Shown piece by piece: positions 1 through 8,678 of a stretch of DNA of 21,016 bases (positions are counted from its first letter, which is position 1; the number at the start of each line of letters is the position of its first letter). Location: positions 1-21,016 of the forward strand of contig WHUZ01000237.1 in the NCBI GenBank assembly GCA_015179045.1. Reading direction: 5' to 3'. The position numbers were made by a program, and so were the translations under genes. Origin of the DNA: Kalaharituber pfeilii (Eukaryota > Ascomycota > Pezizomycetes > Pezizales > Pezizaceae). The notes under the pieces were generated by a model that was not told the origin of the DNA, did no database searches, and saw nothing but the letters and a program-made list of their open reading frames with translations.

Positions 1-720
1 GGTAGTCCTAAGAAGAATTGAGGAGAGAGAGAGTGAGGGGGTGAGAAAAAAGCAGAAGTGGCTAGAGAAGTTTATAAGAGGCAGAGAGTTTAGAGTGTAG
101 TAGAATGGTGAGGAGAAAGGAAGAGGTAGGTCGAACATAAGAGTTCTGCAAGAGTTACTACTATCACTAGTTATCTTCTTCATCTTCATGGCTCCCACCA
201 TTAAGAAGATAGAGAGAAGGCTGAAGGGGATGGTGATAGAGTTGGAGGTAGAAGTGTCATCATATGTCAATAACCTGGTAGCAATATTTCTGGACTAGTA
301 TGGGTACTAGAATATAGGGTGGCTTAGGGAGAAAGTGAAGATGGTAATAGTGAAGGTGGTAAAAGAAGATTAGATCCTACTATAGGAGTCGAAGTAGAAG
401 ATAATAACTTTTGGAGTGGTAAAGAGATGGAAGAAGAAGGGAGAGATGCTGAAGTGGCTGGGAGTTATTTTTGCTGAGAGGCTAACCTTTAGTATGCATT
501 AGCGAAATAGGCTGAGTAGAGTAAGGAGGCTAATGGGGCACTCTCAAGACTGGGAAACCAGGACTGGAAGATGTCACTACAGAGCTGGCGGCAGGCATAC
601 ACAGGGATAGTAAGGGTAGTGGTAATGTGGAAGAGTGAGATTGGGTGGAGAGGCTAAAAGGAGTGGAAGAAAGAGATGAAGCAATTATAACAGTAAGTTT
701 TAAAAAGAGCAGCTGAAAAG

Positions 721-1010
721 AGGAGAGGTGTTAGGATAGAAGGGGTGAATATGGTTTATGGAGTAGATGACATAGAGATAGTCCTAGATGGCACATAAGT
801 AAGGGTGATTATACAGGAAGTAGAGGCGCTATTAGAGCTAGTGGAACTTTGCATAAGTAACTTCGGGATAGAAAGTGAGAAGAGAGAAGAAGAGGTGAGA
901 AACTAGAGAGACTGAGGGGTGCAGTGGACAGTAGCTGAGAATGATAGAGATGAAGTAGTGCTGGACTACTGGCAAGGTCAGTGGGCGAGGTTTATAGAGA
1001 AGAGGGAGAT
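721..1010 (+). pseudogene. Reverse transcriptase palm remnant of the LINE
   Basis: Read from codon start 745, the sequence gives VNMVYGVDDIEIVLDGT and then a stop. GVDD at 760-771 is at the place of the (Y/F)xDD catalytic box of LINE reverse transcriptases, with hydrophobic residues on both sides as expected. Downstream, about 25 residues (LLELVELCISNFGIESEK) match the helix that follows the palm in fungal LINEs. TAA, TAG and TGA stops follow within 60 codons. Both catalytic Asp residues are preserved, but the frame is not usable. The aromatic residue that normally precedes VDD is Gly here. Confidence 0.62.
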
Positions 1011-1124
1011 CTTATAGGAAGGGTAGTATGAGAAAGTGGAGGTAGAGATCATGGTGAGGCTGAAAAGGAAGAAGGAGGGAAGAGAGAAGTGGGAGACCTT
1101 GGTTGAGAAAGCTGGAAGAGGAGG

Positions 1125-1500
1125 GTGGTCCTTTTCTCGGATGATAGCAAGATCAAAGATAGCAAGGTAGGAGCAGAAGTGTGGAAGAGATCAGCAGTGG
1201 TGGTAGAGATAGTAGGGAGAATGGCAACAGTTTTTGATAAGAAGATAAAGGGGGTGAGAAGGATACTGGAGGGTGTATCAGAGAATGTACTGCTCCTAAT
1301 TTACTTAGACTTGGAAGCTACTATTATAGTAATTCAGAAGGCAGCAAGGAGAGAAAGGGAAAGACTGAGAATATGAGAAGGGTGGTGGACGTGGTAGTAA
1401 GGAGAAAGAAGAACAAAGAAGATATAAAGCTAATGTGAGTTAAGGCTTATATCACAATTGCATGAAATGAAAAGATAGATGAGTAGGCAAAGAAGAGAAT
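1125..1500 (+). pseudogene. RNase H domain remnant of the LINE
   Basis: An open stretch of about 83 codons starts at a GTG and continues past a TGA at about 1374. It reads VLFSDDSKIKDSKVGAEVW, then KGVRRILEGV, then LLIYLDLEATI, then VKAY and NEKIDE. This is the order of a LINE RNase H domain (usual forms TDGSK, an acidic E-helix, TDSQAAI, WVKGH, GNExAD). Damage is all of transition type: the Gly after the first Asp is Asp, the usual catalytic Glu of the second motif appears as Lys (DKKIKG), and three positions that are normally Trp or a basic residue are TGA, TGA and TAG between about 1435 and 1485. The domain would be dead. It was not an independent gene; it is the C-terminal part of the LINE ORF2. 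Confidence 0.68.
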
Positions 1501-2042
1501 GGTGATACAGAGGAAGGAGGTGGCTACTAGAACTAGGGTGCACTAGAGGGTAAAGGCATGGAGGAAGGAGAAGAGAGAAGTGAGGAGCTTTAGAGGAGGA
1601 AAGGTCATAGAATAGAGTAGAATGGCAATATCAAACTTTATTGCATTATGACTAGAGGGAGGAAGGTGTACTAGGTAGTTGAAGAAGCTAGAGGTGGCAG
1701 AATCAAATAAGTATAGGTGTAAAGAGGTGCAAACAGGAAGCATCTCGCTTTCCGATGCAGAAGTCAGGAGAACTGCCTAGAAGGTTTTGAGAAGTAGAGT
1801 GATATGGGAAAGGAATGGAAAAGAAAGGCGGAGAATGGGAAGGAGTATGATATTTTGGAGAATTTCTTTAGTAAAGTCAGGTTCTAGAAGATAGAAGAAT
1901 GCGGAGTCAAGTTCTAAAAGCTAGGAAAGCAGGAGTGATGGTGCATAAGGGCTATATATGTAAAGAGTTAGTTTAGCCTATCTCCAAGCTATAAGAGCTT
2001 GCTCAGAGACCCTACCATAGCCATATACTACAAGTGGGGTTA

Positions 2043-2050
<8 letters not shown>

Positions 2051-2073
<23 letters not shown>
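2051..2073 (+). other. Poly(A) tail marking the LINE 3' end
   Basis: There are 23 consecutive A residues directly after GTAGTTT. They follow the RNase H remnant by about 550 bases and have the same orientation, as expected for the 3' end of a target-primed LINE insertion. The 5' end lies outside the window, so no target-site duplication can be checked. Confidence 0.75.
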
Positions 2074-2194
2074 GAAATGTATAGCATCTATACTAAGAAA
2101 CTATGAAGCTATAGCCACTTTATGGTTTCTTGATATAATTAGACAAGGTAGCATGCATGTCTGGTATGAGAAGTACCATAATGGTAGCACACTT

Positions 2195-2290
2195 TCGCAG
2201 CATAGTAGTAGTATATCTTTATAGTACAATAGCATTATACTTTTGCAGTACAATAGCAGCATCTCTTTGCAGTAGTACTATTATAGTATT
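2195..2290 (+). repeat. Short degenerate tandem repeat, unit about 29 bp
   Basis: The motif (T/C)TTT(A/G)(C/T)AGTA(C)AATAGCA occurs three times in a row with drift (ATCTTTATAGTACAATAGCA, ACTTTTGCAGTACAATAGCA, CTCTTTGCAGTAGTACTATT). No coding frame or element border is apparent. It lies just downstream of the LINE poly(A). Confidence 0.5.
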
Positions 2291-2376
2291 CCCACTCAGT
2301 GTGACTTATGAGTTAGATTTTCTAAGCGAGTCATAAGTATAGGCTGGTTTGTTTATCATGCCAAAAGTGTTGTTAA

Positions 2377-2765
2377 GAGGGCATACTATACCTGTTAAGT
2401 TGAGCTCATAATACCATATCATATGCTAGTAAGAGGAGCTGTCTTACCTGTTAACAGAGCTTATTCTATAGTATATTGAGCACTGAGAGGAGCTACCAAA
2501 CCTATTAACAGCAGTCATTCTACAGTATATCATGTCATCAAGAGGGGCCTGCCATATCTATCAAATTTAACTCATATTACTATATCTTATGCTATCAAGT
2601 AGAAAAAGTTCTGTTAGATTCAGTTCATTATGCACTGTTTAGGAGGGCCTGCCATACTTGTCAAATTCAGCTCATTTTATTATATCTCATACCATTAAGT
2701 AGAAAGAGTCCTATCAGATTCAGTTCATTGTACACTATTTAGGAGGGCCTACTATACCTGTTACT
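2377..2765 (+). repeat. Degenerate tandem array, about 55 bp and about 100 bp periods
   Basis: A motif of the form GAGGRGCY-n3-ATACCTGTYAA recurs at about 2377, 2433, 2487, 2542, 2643 and 2742. The first four starts are 54-56 bases apart and the last intervals are about 100. Between copies a second conserved phrase, CAGYTCAT followed by TATATC(T)CAT, is also periodic. The two last long units (about 2546-2642 and 2643-2745) share AGATTCAGTTCATT and are the most similar. The array is non-coding with no long frame. It could be a satellite or the tandem part of an untranslated region. Confidence 0.6.
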
Positions 2766-3174
2766 GCAATATTTGCGTCAAGAAATATGCTCTCAATATG
2801 TCAGCAAATGTAGCAGGTGTAGCCAGCAATCTCATTGCAGCTGAACTTAATATAAGAATGCAGAGTAATTCCAGTAATATTAACAGGCAACCTAGAAATA
2901 TACTGATCAATAGCCTATTATACCTATATTATACTACTGGGGTCCAGCAGTATAAACTAGTGACCCAGAAATGTACTGATTAACAGCCCATCATACTCAT
3001 ATCATACTAGTTGGAGCTACCTATATGAATAGCAACTAGAGGCTATACTCTAGTGGCTGATCTGCCTAACGAGTAGCCTAGTGAGCGGTGGCTCACTGGA
3101 TAGCCTATGTAATAATATAAGCTTTTTAAGCAATGTCCTAAGAGAGCATCTTAGGGATACTGTGATATTGCTAG
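2766..3174 (+). other. Non-coding interval with small inverted repeats
   Basis: I see no supported gene here; a 61-codon frame at 2798-2983 has no recognisable features. Two short perfect hairpins are present: GTGAGC-GGTG-GCTCAC at 3081-3096 and CCTAAGA-GAGCA-TCTTAGG at 3137-3155. Neither is followed by a T-run. They may be relics of a mobile element, but nothing links them to a family. Confidence 0.4.
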
Positions 3175-3356
3175 ATTCAGATAATTGACCGCCCTAAAGA
3201 TGTTAAGCATATCAGGTATCTTAAGCATATTCAGTGCATGCTTTAGATATTAGGCATCTTAAGTATATTAAGTATGTAGAGCATGAGATTAGGCACATTT
3301 GATAAATTCGGCGTATTGGATATATTAGGCATATTAGGCATATTGGATATATGGAG
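3175..3356 (+). repeat. AT-rich degenerate short-unit repeat beside the copia LTR
   Basis: Variants of TTAAGCATAT, TTAGGCAT and TTGGATATAT repeat with about 10-15 base spacing until the LTR edge at 3357. The best run is at 3325-3350 (ATATTAGGCATATTAGGCATATTGG). It is non-coding and was the insertion target of, or the sequence adjoining, the copia element. Confidence 0.5.
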
Positions 3357-3864
3357 TAACAACGTGACCCACGAGAGGGTAATATGATGCGTAGCGGAAG
3401 AATAAGGATAGCGGGGCAAGCGCTATAGAGGAAAGATAATGGTACAAACGGAGGCAGCAATGGAGTAGAGGCACGAAGGAAGGTAACGAGGAGAGGAGTT
3501 GAGCGACTCTATGGTATTAAGTGGGTGCGAGTTTCCGCAGACTATATGCACAGAAAGCGAGACAACTATACCCAAATGGTAGCCATAGATATAGGCAACA
3601 AACTTGTACAGATTCGTAAAGAAAAGACGAAGTAATACAAGATGTATGCAAGTTCGAAACAAATCCCAGCTGAATGTGATATCCGAAGTAATTCCGTAAA
3701 TAAATGAGAAATAGATGAAAGAATTACATATACGAGATAACCATAGCAACCATCCATATAAACGATATGTGAAACGAAGATAAGAAAGAATTAAGCCAAT
3801 AAAACATTAACAGAACGTGTATGTCATGATAATAGAAGGCGGGATCAGACTGTCCGTTTGGACA
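3357..3864 (-). repeat. 3' LTR of the copia element
   Basis: The sequence is nearly identical to 8173-8678, with about 15 substitutions (mostly transitions) and a few one- or two-base gaps over 508 bases. The edges are where similarity stops: TAACAACGTGACCC at the left and GGACA at the right. In element orientation the LTR begins TGTCCAAACGG and ends CGTTGTTA, so it has the usual TG start but a TA end rather than CA. Confidence 0.92.
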
Positions 3865-3876
3865 CTCTCTCTCAGA
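3865..3876 (-). other. Polypurine tract of the copia element
   Basis: In element orientation CTGAGAGAGAG lies directly before the TG of the 3' LTR. This is the expected position and composition of the primer for plus-strand DNA synthesis. Confidence 0.75.
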
Positions 3877-5137
3877 CTGAATTCCGTATTCGATTATAAT
3901 GAATGTGATGGTTAGTAGGCTTCAGTCCTTTAGTCAACAGGTCTGCCGGATTTTCGTTGGTAGAGACGTAATCCAGGGTAAAGAGTTTTTCCGCAAACTT
4001 TTCTCTAGTGTAATGGTAGTGAATGTCGATATGCTTTGATTGAAAGGAAAGCTTGGAATGCTGTGCGAGATTAATGCCAGAGATACTGTCACAGTGAAGT
4101 TTGATATCAAGTTGTTGATTGAACTCCTTGAATCCATTCATGTACCAGATCGCTTGTCGAGTTGTATGAGACAAGGCAACATATTCTGCCTCGCAGGTCG
4201 AGAGAGCAATAGTAGTCTGAAGCTTCGACCACCAGGAAATAGTGTAATTGTTCAACATGAAAACATATCCAGAACGAGAACGACAAGTATCCAAGCATGC
4301 AGCATAATCAGAATCACTAAAACCATGTAAAACAAGAGAAGAAGAACCTTTTGGATATATGAGAGAGTAGTTGCGTGTAGCAGAAACATAGCGAAAAACT
4401 CGTTTAGCAGTAGTATGATGACATTGAAGAGGACGAGAAGAAAATTGAGAGAGAAAGGAAACAGATTGAGCTAAGTCAGGTCGAGTACAGGTAACAAGAT
4501 ACATCAGAGAACCGATCATTTGCTGGTAGAGTTGCTGTTGATAAGGTTCGTCATCCGGAGAAGCTCTGCGGAGCTTGTTTTTCAGGTCGATGGGGGTTGA
4601 AACATGTCGACATTGAGACATACTGAAACGTTCAAGTATATCGTTGATGTAGGATTCCTGTGAGAGTTCGATTGCTCTCTCTGTTTGTTTGATTTCGATT
4701 CCTAATAACCATTGGAGATCGCCTTTTACAGCAACCTGAAAGTGTGATTGTAGATACGCAGTTAAGCGATGTAAATCTGCTTGCAGTCCCACAATAGTTA
4801 TGTTGTCAACATAAACAACAAGAAATGACTTGCTATCAGCAGTTATGAAGACACACGGATCGAACATCGTTGATTTGTACCCTATTTCAGCAAGCACGTC
4901 GGACAGCTTTGAGAACCATTGAAGGGGTGCTTGCTTTAAGCTATATAAGGCTTTTCGAAGTCGAAGAATTTTCCCATCAAGACCAATCCCAGGTGGAGGA
5001 TTCATCCATATTTCTTCGTCAAGATCGCCATACAAGAATGCTGATTTAATATTCAATTGCTTCAAAAGGAGGTTCGATTGACCGGCTATAGTAATGATTA
5101 AGCGTAAGGAGTCGTATCGCGTAACTAGAGTGAACAT
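3872..5137 (-). pseudogene. Copia pol, C-terminal part: reverse transcriptase palm and RNase H
   Basis: This 421-residue frame starts inside the RT domain (RVT_2 type) and runs to the natural C-terminus. Visible parts are QLNIKSAFLYGDLDEEIW (residues 27-44), the LYSLKQAP box (64-71), the polymerase box YVDN (109-112), the MYLVTCTRPDL region (212-222), and RNase H of the copia type: FSDSDYA (D275), STCEAEY (E316), CDS (D350) and HIDIHYH (368-374). It ends with the family-typical NPADLLTKGL. The second catalytic Asp of YVDD is Asn (codon 4802-4804), which should abolish polymerase activity. The upstream part of the same frame is cut off by a TGA at 5186-5188. The apparent start Met is internal and not a real initiation site. 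Confidence 0.93.
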
Positions 5138-5185
5138 TTCGTCATAATCAATTCCGGAAATTTGTGCATAGCCTTTAACTACTAA

Positions 5186-6214
5186 TCAAGCTTTGTAGTG
5201 TTCAACAGTCCCGTCAGCATTGCGTTTTATTTTGAAGACCCAGCGAGAGTTAATAGGTTTTCGAGAAGAGGGCAACTCAGACATGTTATGTACTGTCCAG
5301 GTACCAGCATCAACAATTGAACTGTACTTCTCAGCTATTGCTTGTGACCACTTATCTATGTCAGATGAATTCATCGCTTCGGTATAAGTTGTAGGTTCAA
5401 TAGAAACATACGACTTTTCCTTTCCCTTGTATGAGCCACCAGGACCGTAAGAGGAGGGATCAAACCGTTCAGGTGCTTTTCTCTCTCTCTTTCCAGGAAT
5501 TATCTGAAAAGGGTTGAATTGAGATACTGGGCAACTAGAAGGAGGCTGATTGAATCCCTTTCTATTAGTCGTAGGAGCCATGGGGGTAAGTATACCGGTG
5601 CGACGAGGTGGAGTGGTGGGATCGGAGGTAACAGCTTCATCTTCATCTTCTTCATCATGGGAATCATGCTCCGAATGTTCGATATCCATCTCTGGAATCT
5701 CATCATGTGGAGTTGAGGAAGAGGAAGGTTGTTGAGTACTTGACTGTTCTTGAGTTGCGGTATCTATAGAGTATAATGCTTCGGGAACCTCGGTAACTTC
5801 TTGGGTTTCAATATGCTTAGACATTGTGGATGGTATAGTAGTAGGTGTGTTGTGGATGTCAGTGTAAGTGTATGATATAGGAGGAAACTTGACATAGCAC
5901 ACAATCTCCACGGTTTTTCTTGTAGGATTATATACCCGGAACATAAGGGGGGAGTCCGAGTATCCAACCAACTTTCCTTCCCAGCTTCGTGCATCTAGTT
6001 TTGATCCTGCAGGTCGCTTCTCCTCTGGAATGTGAATATAGACGCGACAGAAAAAAGGGCGGAGATGGGATATAGTTGGTTTCTTATTGAACATTAATTT
6101 AAACAGCGATTTTCCAAGCGCCGAATGAGGAAGCTGGTTTTTGATGTAGTAGGCCCAATTAAAGGCTTCTGCCCATAGGTTTGGAGAATTATCTGACAGT
6201 GCGGGTCGTACCAT
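5186..6214 (-). pseudogene. Copia pol, middle part: integrase C-terminus, linker, start of RT
   Basis: This 342-codon segment is in the same frame as the segments on either side and is bounded by TGA codons at 6236-6238 and 5186-5188. Residues 1-115 are the end of the integrase core and its C-terminal part (NLWAEAFNWAYYIKN, WEGKLVGYSDSPLMFRVYNP). Residues about 130-270 are a Ser/Pro/Glu/Asp-rich linker with an acidic stretch (EHDSHDEEDEDEA). The end, from about 285, is the RT N-terminus (WSQAIAEKY, WVFKIKRNADGTVEHYKA). At the terminal TGA the family has Arg (YKAR-LV-KG), so CGA to TGA is the simplest explanation. Confidence 0.9.
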
Positions 6215-6235
6215 GTTGGCTAATGTGAGATTGAA

Positions 6236-6607
6236 TCATTCCGCAATCCCATTAGACTCTGGGGAGTAGGCAGCGGTTGTCTGATGTTTAATGCCTTTGG
6301 ATTGGCAATAAGACTCCATTTCCTTATTGACAAATTCGCCACCTTGGTTGGACCGTATAGTTCGTGGATATCGGCCGGTTTGGTTGAAAACTTGTTCGCA
6401 AAGTGCTTGAAGAGCGGAGACTGCTTCAGACTTGAGGCGTAAAAAGCATATTTCAGTATATCTAGAGAAGTCATCAATAAAAGAAATGTAGTAAAAACAT
6501 TTCTTCCCCAGTGATGGTGTACTCATTGGACCGGAGAGATCGGTATAGATCAAATCGAAGAGTTGAGTCGATCGGTCACTAACTGGCAGTGGTGTAAAAT
6601 GCTTCAT
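6236..6607 (-). pseudogene. Copia integrase catalytic core
   Basis: The 123 residues hold the DDE core: YTDLSGP (D23), FIDDFSRY (44-51), RSNQGGEF (85-92) and YSPESNGIAE (114-123). Spacing from position 87 to E123 fits DD35E. Position 87 is Asn (codon 6347-6349) where the catalytic Asp is expected, so the enzyme should be inactive. The frame ends at TGA 6236-6238, directly after the catalytic Glu, where copia integrases have Arg (NGxAER); the downstream residues FNLTLANMVRP continue in the same frame. An upstream frameshift at about 6640-6655 separates it from the pre-integrase zinc finger. Confidence 0.9.
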
Positions 6608-7794
6608 ATTAAACTGTGCGCATTTCTCACAGATAATGTAGAAGGAGCTTTTGGTAATACTTTACCATCAGTGTATATGGATTCTGCATTTCGCCAGAAG
6701 GTGGGTGATGAGTGACCTAATGCTTCATGCCAGAATTGCACTGAGGTAGAGTAAGCCTTGCTCTGTTTAGTCAATGCGCGGACCTCATATATCATAGTTT
6801 CTTCAGACCAAATAGCAGACAAACGCAAAGAATTATTTTTCTTAGAAAAAACATCCATCCGAGATTCATCTCCATAAAAATAATGTCCAAGAACAGCAAT
6901 TTTCCTCCAAGACAAGAGATTCACAGTATTCCAAACAGGCACATACAAAACATGGGAAAGAGAGATAGTCCTACACTCATTTTTTACTTCAACATCAAGA
7001 GCGATACTGCCACGGTATGTAGCCAGTAGATCAGTCCCTCCACCAACTTCCACTAATTGATGACAGCGAACTGGATCAATTAATTGTGAGTAGTCAGCGG
7101 TGATGTGAGAAGAGCATGCAGTGTCTAAAGCCCATACCTCATATGTTTTGTGAGCAGTAGCCTTGTGAGCTACCATGAGTCCTGGAGGGAGTGTTAGTGA
7201 TTGTCTGAAGGTGCTTTCTCTGGAAATCATGCATACCGAGACCTCAGATACTATTGTAACATGGCCACGTTGGACAATAGCATTGGATACGGTGGATAAT
7301 GATGATGGAGAGTTTTGATTCTTCTTTGCTGCTTGATCAGCCTTCAACTTAGAACAATTACCATGGACATGGCCTTTCATATTGGCGGGGTCATGTTTTT
7401 TGCAGTATGAACATTCGCCAGCCTTAGGAGGCGCAGTCTTTCCTTCTTTCAGGGGGTTTGGTTTCTTTCCATTGCCTTTTTGCTTTTTGTTCGGGTGAGT
7501 CTGAGTGGAGAAGGCCATGGAGGTATTAGAGTTGGCAGATTCCCCAGCGCACAACCGAGTACAAATTTCGCTATAATTAGGGAGAGGCTTGATGGTAACC
7601 AAGGTGTCCTTTTTGTTGTTATAAGAGGAAGGAAGAGCGATGAGAAGATGAATGCTTTTGGTATTGTCTAGGTTGAAGTACTTGAAGAGAGCTTTCCTAT
7701 ATTCGTCGGTGGCGTCACGGGTTCTTGTCAAGACTTGAGCATAAAGTGATTCGTATTTAGCGATGAAGTCTGAAAGAGACGTATTTTCGTCCAT
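6604..7794 (-). pseudogene. Copia gag C-terminus, zinc knuckle, protease and pre-integrase region
   Basis: This is a 396-codon open stretch. Residues 1-85 are the C-terminal half of a copia Gag (SLSDFIAKYESLYAQV, HLLIALPSSYNN). C128, C131, H142 and C147 form a zinc knuckle with an unusual CX2CX10HX4C spacing; the standard is CX2CX4HX4C. The protease active site is ALDTACSSHIT (222-232), with DTA in place of D(S/T)G. FWHEALGHSS (354-363) is the His pair of the pre-integrase finger. Its Cys pair (CEKCAQF) lies in another frame just downstream, so one base is missing or two are added near 6640-6655. The first Met is internal; gag really starts at 8104. Confidence 0.88.
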
Positions 7795-8104
7795 CCGAAT
7801 GCTGAATATTTCGTAGATGAGGTAAAAAAGTGTGAACTCGTTCCTTAACTGAAATTTCTCCTAAAGTGCTTTCTATGCTGCGGCTGCGTTTTCCTTTGGT
7901 GTAATGAGATAATGAAGCGAAGGATCCGTATATGATGTGAGAGCGACACGAGCGGTAAGGTCCTTTTCTTTCCAAGAAGCAAGCTTAGTTGGATCGGTAG
8001 GTTTAACATCAGTACATCTTAAGAGGGATATCCTTTAGAGAGAACTCCTGTTTGGGAGCGGAAGTCCTAGAGGAGGAGGAGGAATCAGAGCTTCGGTCAC
8101 CCAT
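7795..8104 (-). pseudogene. Copia gag N-terminus, broken
   Basis: The likely gag start is the ATG at 8104-8102, 57 bases inside the primer site, giving MGDRSSDSSSSSRTSAPKQE. A frameshift near 8010 moves the reading into the frame of the next segment (DVKPTDPTKLASWKEKD, HYLITPKENAAAA). Two TAG stops then follow at 7873-7875 and 7861-7863. Both fit lost Trp codons (AAAA-W-KAL-W-EKF is the usual copia pattern), that is, TGG to TAG; on the + strand both changes are CpA to TpA. Confidence 0.8.
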
Positions 8105-8160
8105 GGTTGTAAGGAAGACGGTGTCGTTGGTGAATTATCTTTGGAAAAGATTATGAGACC

Positions 8161-8172
8161 GGGCTCATAACC
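8161..8172 (-). other. Primer-binding site matching the tRNA-iMet anticodon arm
   Basis: The + strand reads GGGCTCATAACC immediately next to the 5' LTR. This equals the anticodon stem-loop of initiator tRNA-Met (anticodon CAT), and the minus strand is its complement. Copia-type elements are known to prime from an internally cleaved half of initiator tRNA-Met instead of the tRNA 3' end, and this site fits that mode. No TGG-starting primer site occurs at the LTR border. Confidence 0.8.
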
Positions 8173-8678
8173 TAACAACGTGACCCACGAGAGGGTAATA
8201 CGATGTGTAGCGGAAGAATATGGATAGCGGAGCAAGCGCTATAGAGGAAAGATAATGGTACAAATGGAGGCAGCAATGGAGTGGAGGCATGGAGGAAGGT
8301 AACGAGGAGAGGAGTTGAGCGACTCTATGGTATTAAGTGGGTGCGAGTTTCTGCAGACTATATACACAGAAAGCGAGACAACTATACCCAAATGGTAGCC
8401 GTAGATATAGGGAACAAACTTGTACAGATTCGTAAAGAAAAGACGAAGTAATACAAGATGTATGCAAGTTCGAAACAAATCCCAGCTGAATGTGATATCC
8501 GAAGTAATTCCGTAAATAAATGAGAATAGATAAAAGAATTACATATACAGATAACCATAGCAACCATCCATGTAAACGACATGTGAAACGAAGATAAGAA
8601 AGAATTAAGCCAATAAAACATTAACAGAACGTGTATGTCGTGATAATAGAAGGCGGGATCAGACTGTCCGTTTTGACA
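8173..8678 (-). repeat. 5' LTR of the copia element
   Basis: This is the partner of 3357-3864 (506 bases, about 3% substitutions by eye). In element orientation it starts TGTCAAAACGG at 8678 and ends CGTTGTTA next to the primer site. It should contain the promoter and the start of the transcript; I could not pick a convincing TATA box. Confidence 0.92.

Larger units (their letters stand above)
1..2073 (+). mobile_element. Degenerate Tad-like non-LTR retrotransposon (LINE), 3' part
   Basis: This is the 3' portion of a non-LTR retrotransposon, cut by the left window edge. It is recognised by order: a reverse transcriptase palm motif near 745-790, an RNase H domain from about 1125, a short 3' region and a 23-base poly(A) at 2051-2073. 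The + strand is strongly purine-rich and no long frame survives; TAG, TGA and TAA stops occur throughout. Many stops sit where related fungal LINEs have Trp, Arg or Gln, so they are one transition away from sense. RT and RNase H lie in different frames (codon starts at 745 and 1125), so there is at least one indel between them. The family assignment (Tad1 clade, RT followed by RNase H) comes from remembered family architecture, not a search. Confidence 0.72.
3357..8678 (-). mobile_element. Ty1/copia LTR retrotransposon, complete in length, inactive
   Basis: The element reads right to left: 5' LTR 8173-8678, primer site 8161-8172, gag from 8104, protease, integrase, reverse transcriptase-RNase H, polypurine tract 3865-3876, and 3' LTR 3357-3864. 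Integrase before RT is the defining order of Ty1/copia. The total is about 5.3 kb, normal for the family. The polyprotein is broken by two frameshifts and four internal stops, and two catalytic Asp residues are replaced by Asn, so it cannot move by itself. The bases flanking the LTRs (TGGAG left, GCCCT right) do not form a target-site duplication. Confidence 0.93.

Noticed and set aside
1543..1743. 66-codon minus-strand frame with Leu/Phe-rich, membrane-like sequence
   Set aside because: It is antisense to the purine-rich LINE 3' part, which forces pyrimidine-rich codons (Leu, Phe, Ser, Pro).
2377..2765. CRISPR-like array
   Set aside because: The repeats are diverged, spacers are not unique sequences of constant length, and the context is fungal retroelements.
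8150..8180. tRNA-iMet gene, suggested by GGGCTCATAACC
   Set aside because: Only the anticodon arm is present, at the LTR border; it is a primer-binding site, not a tRNA gene.
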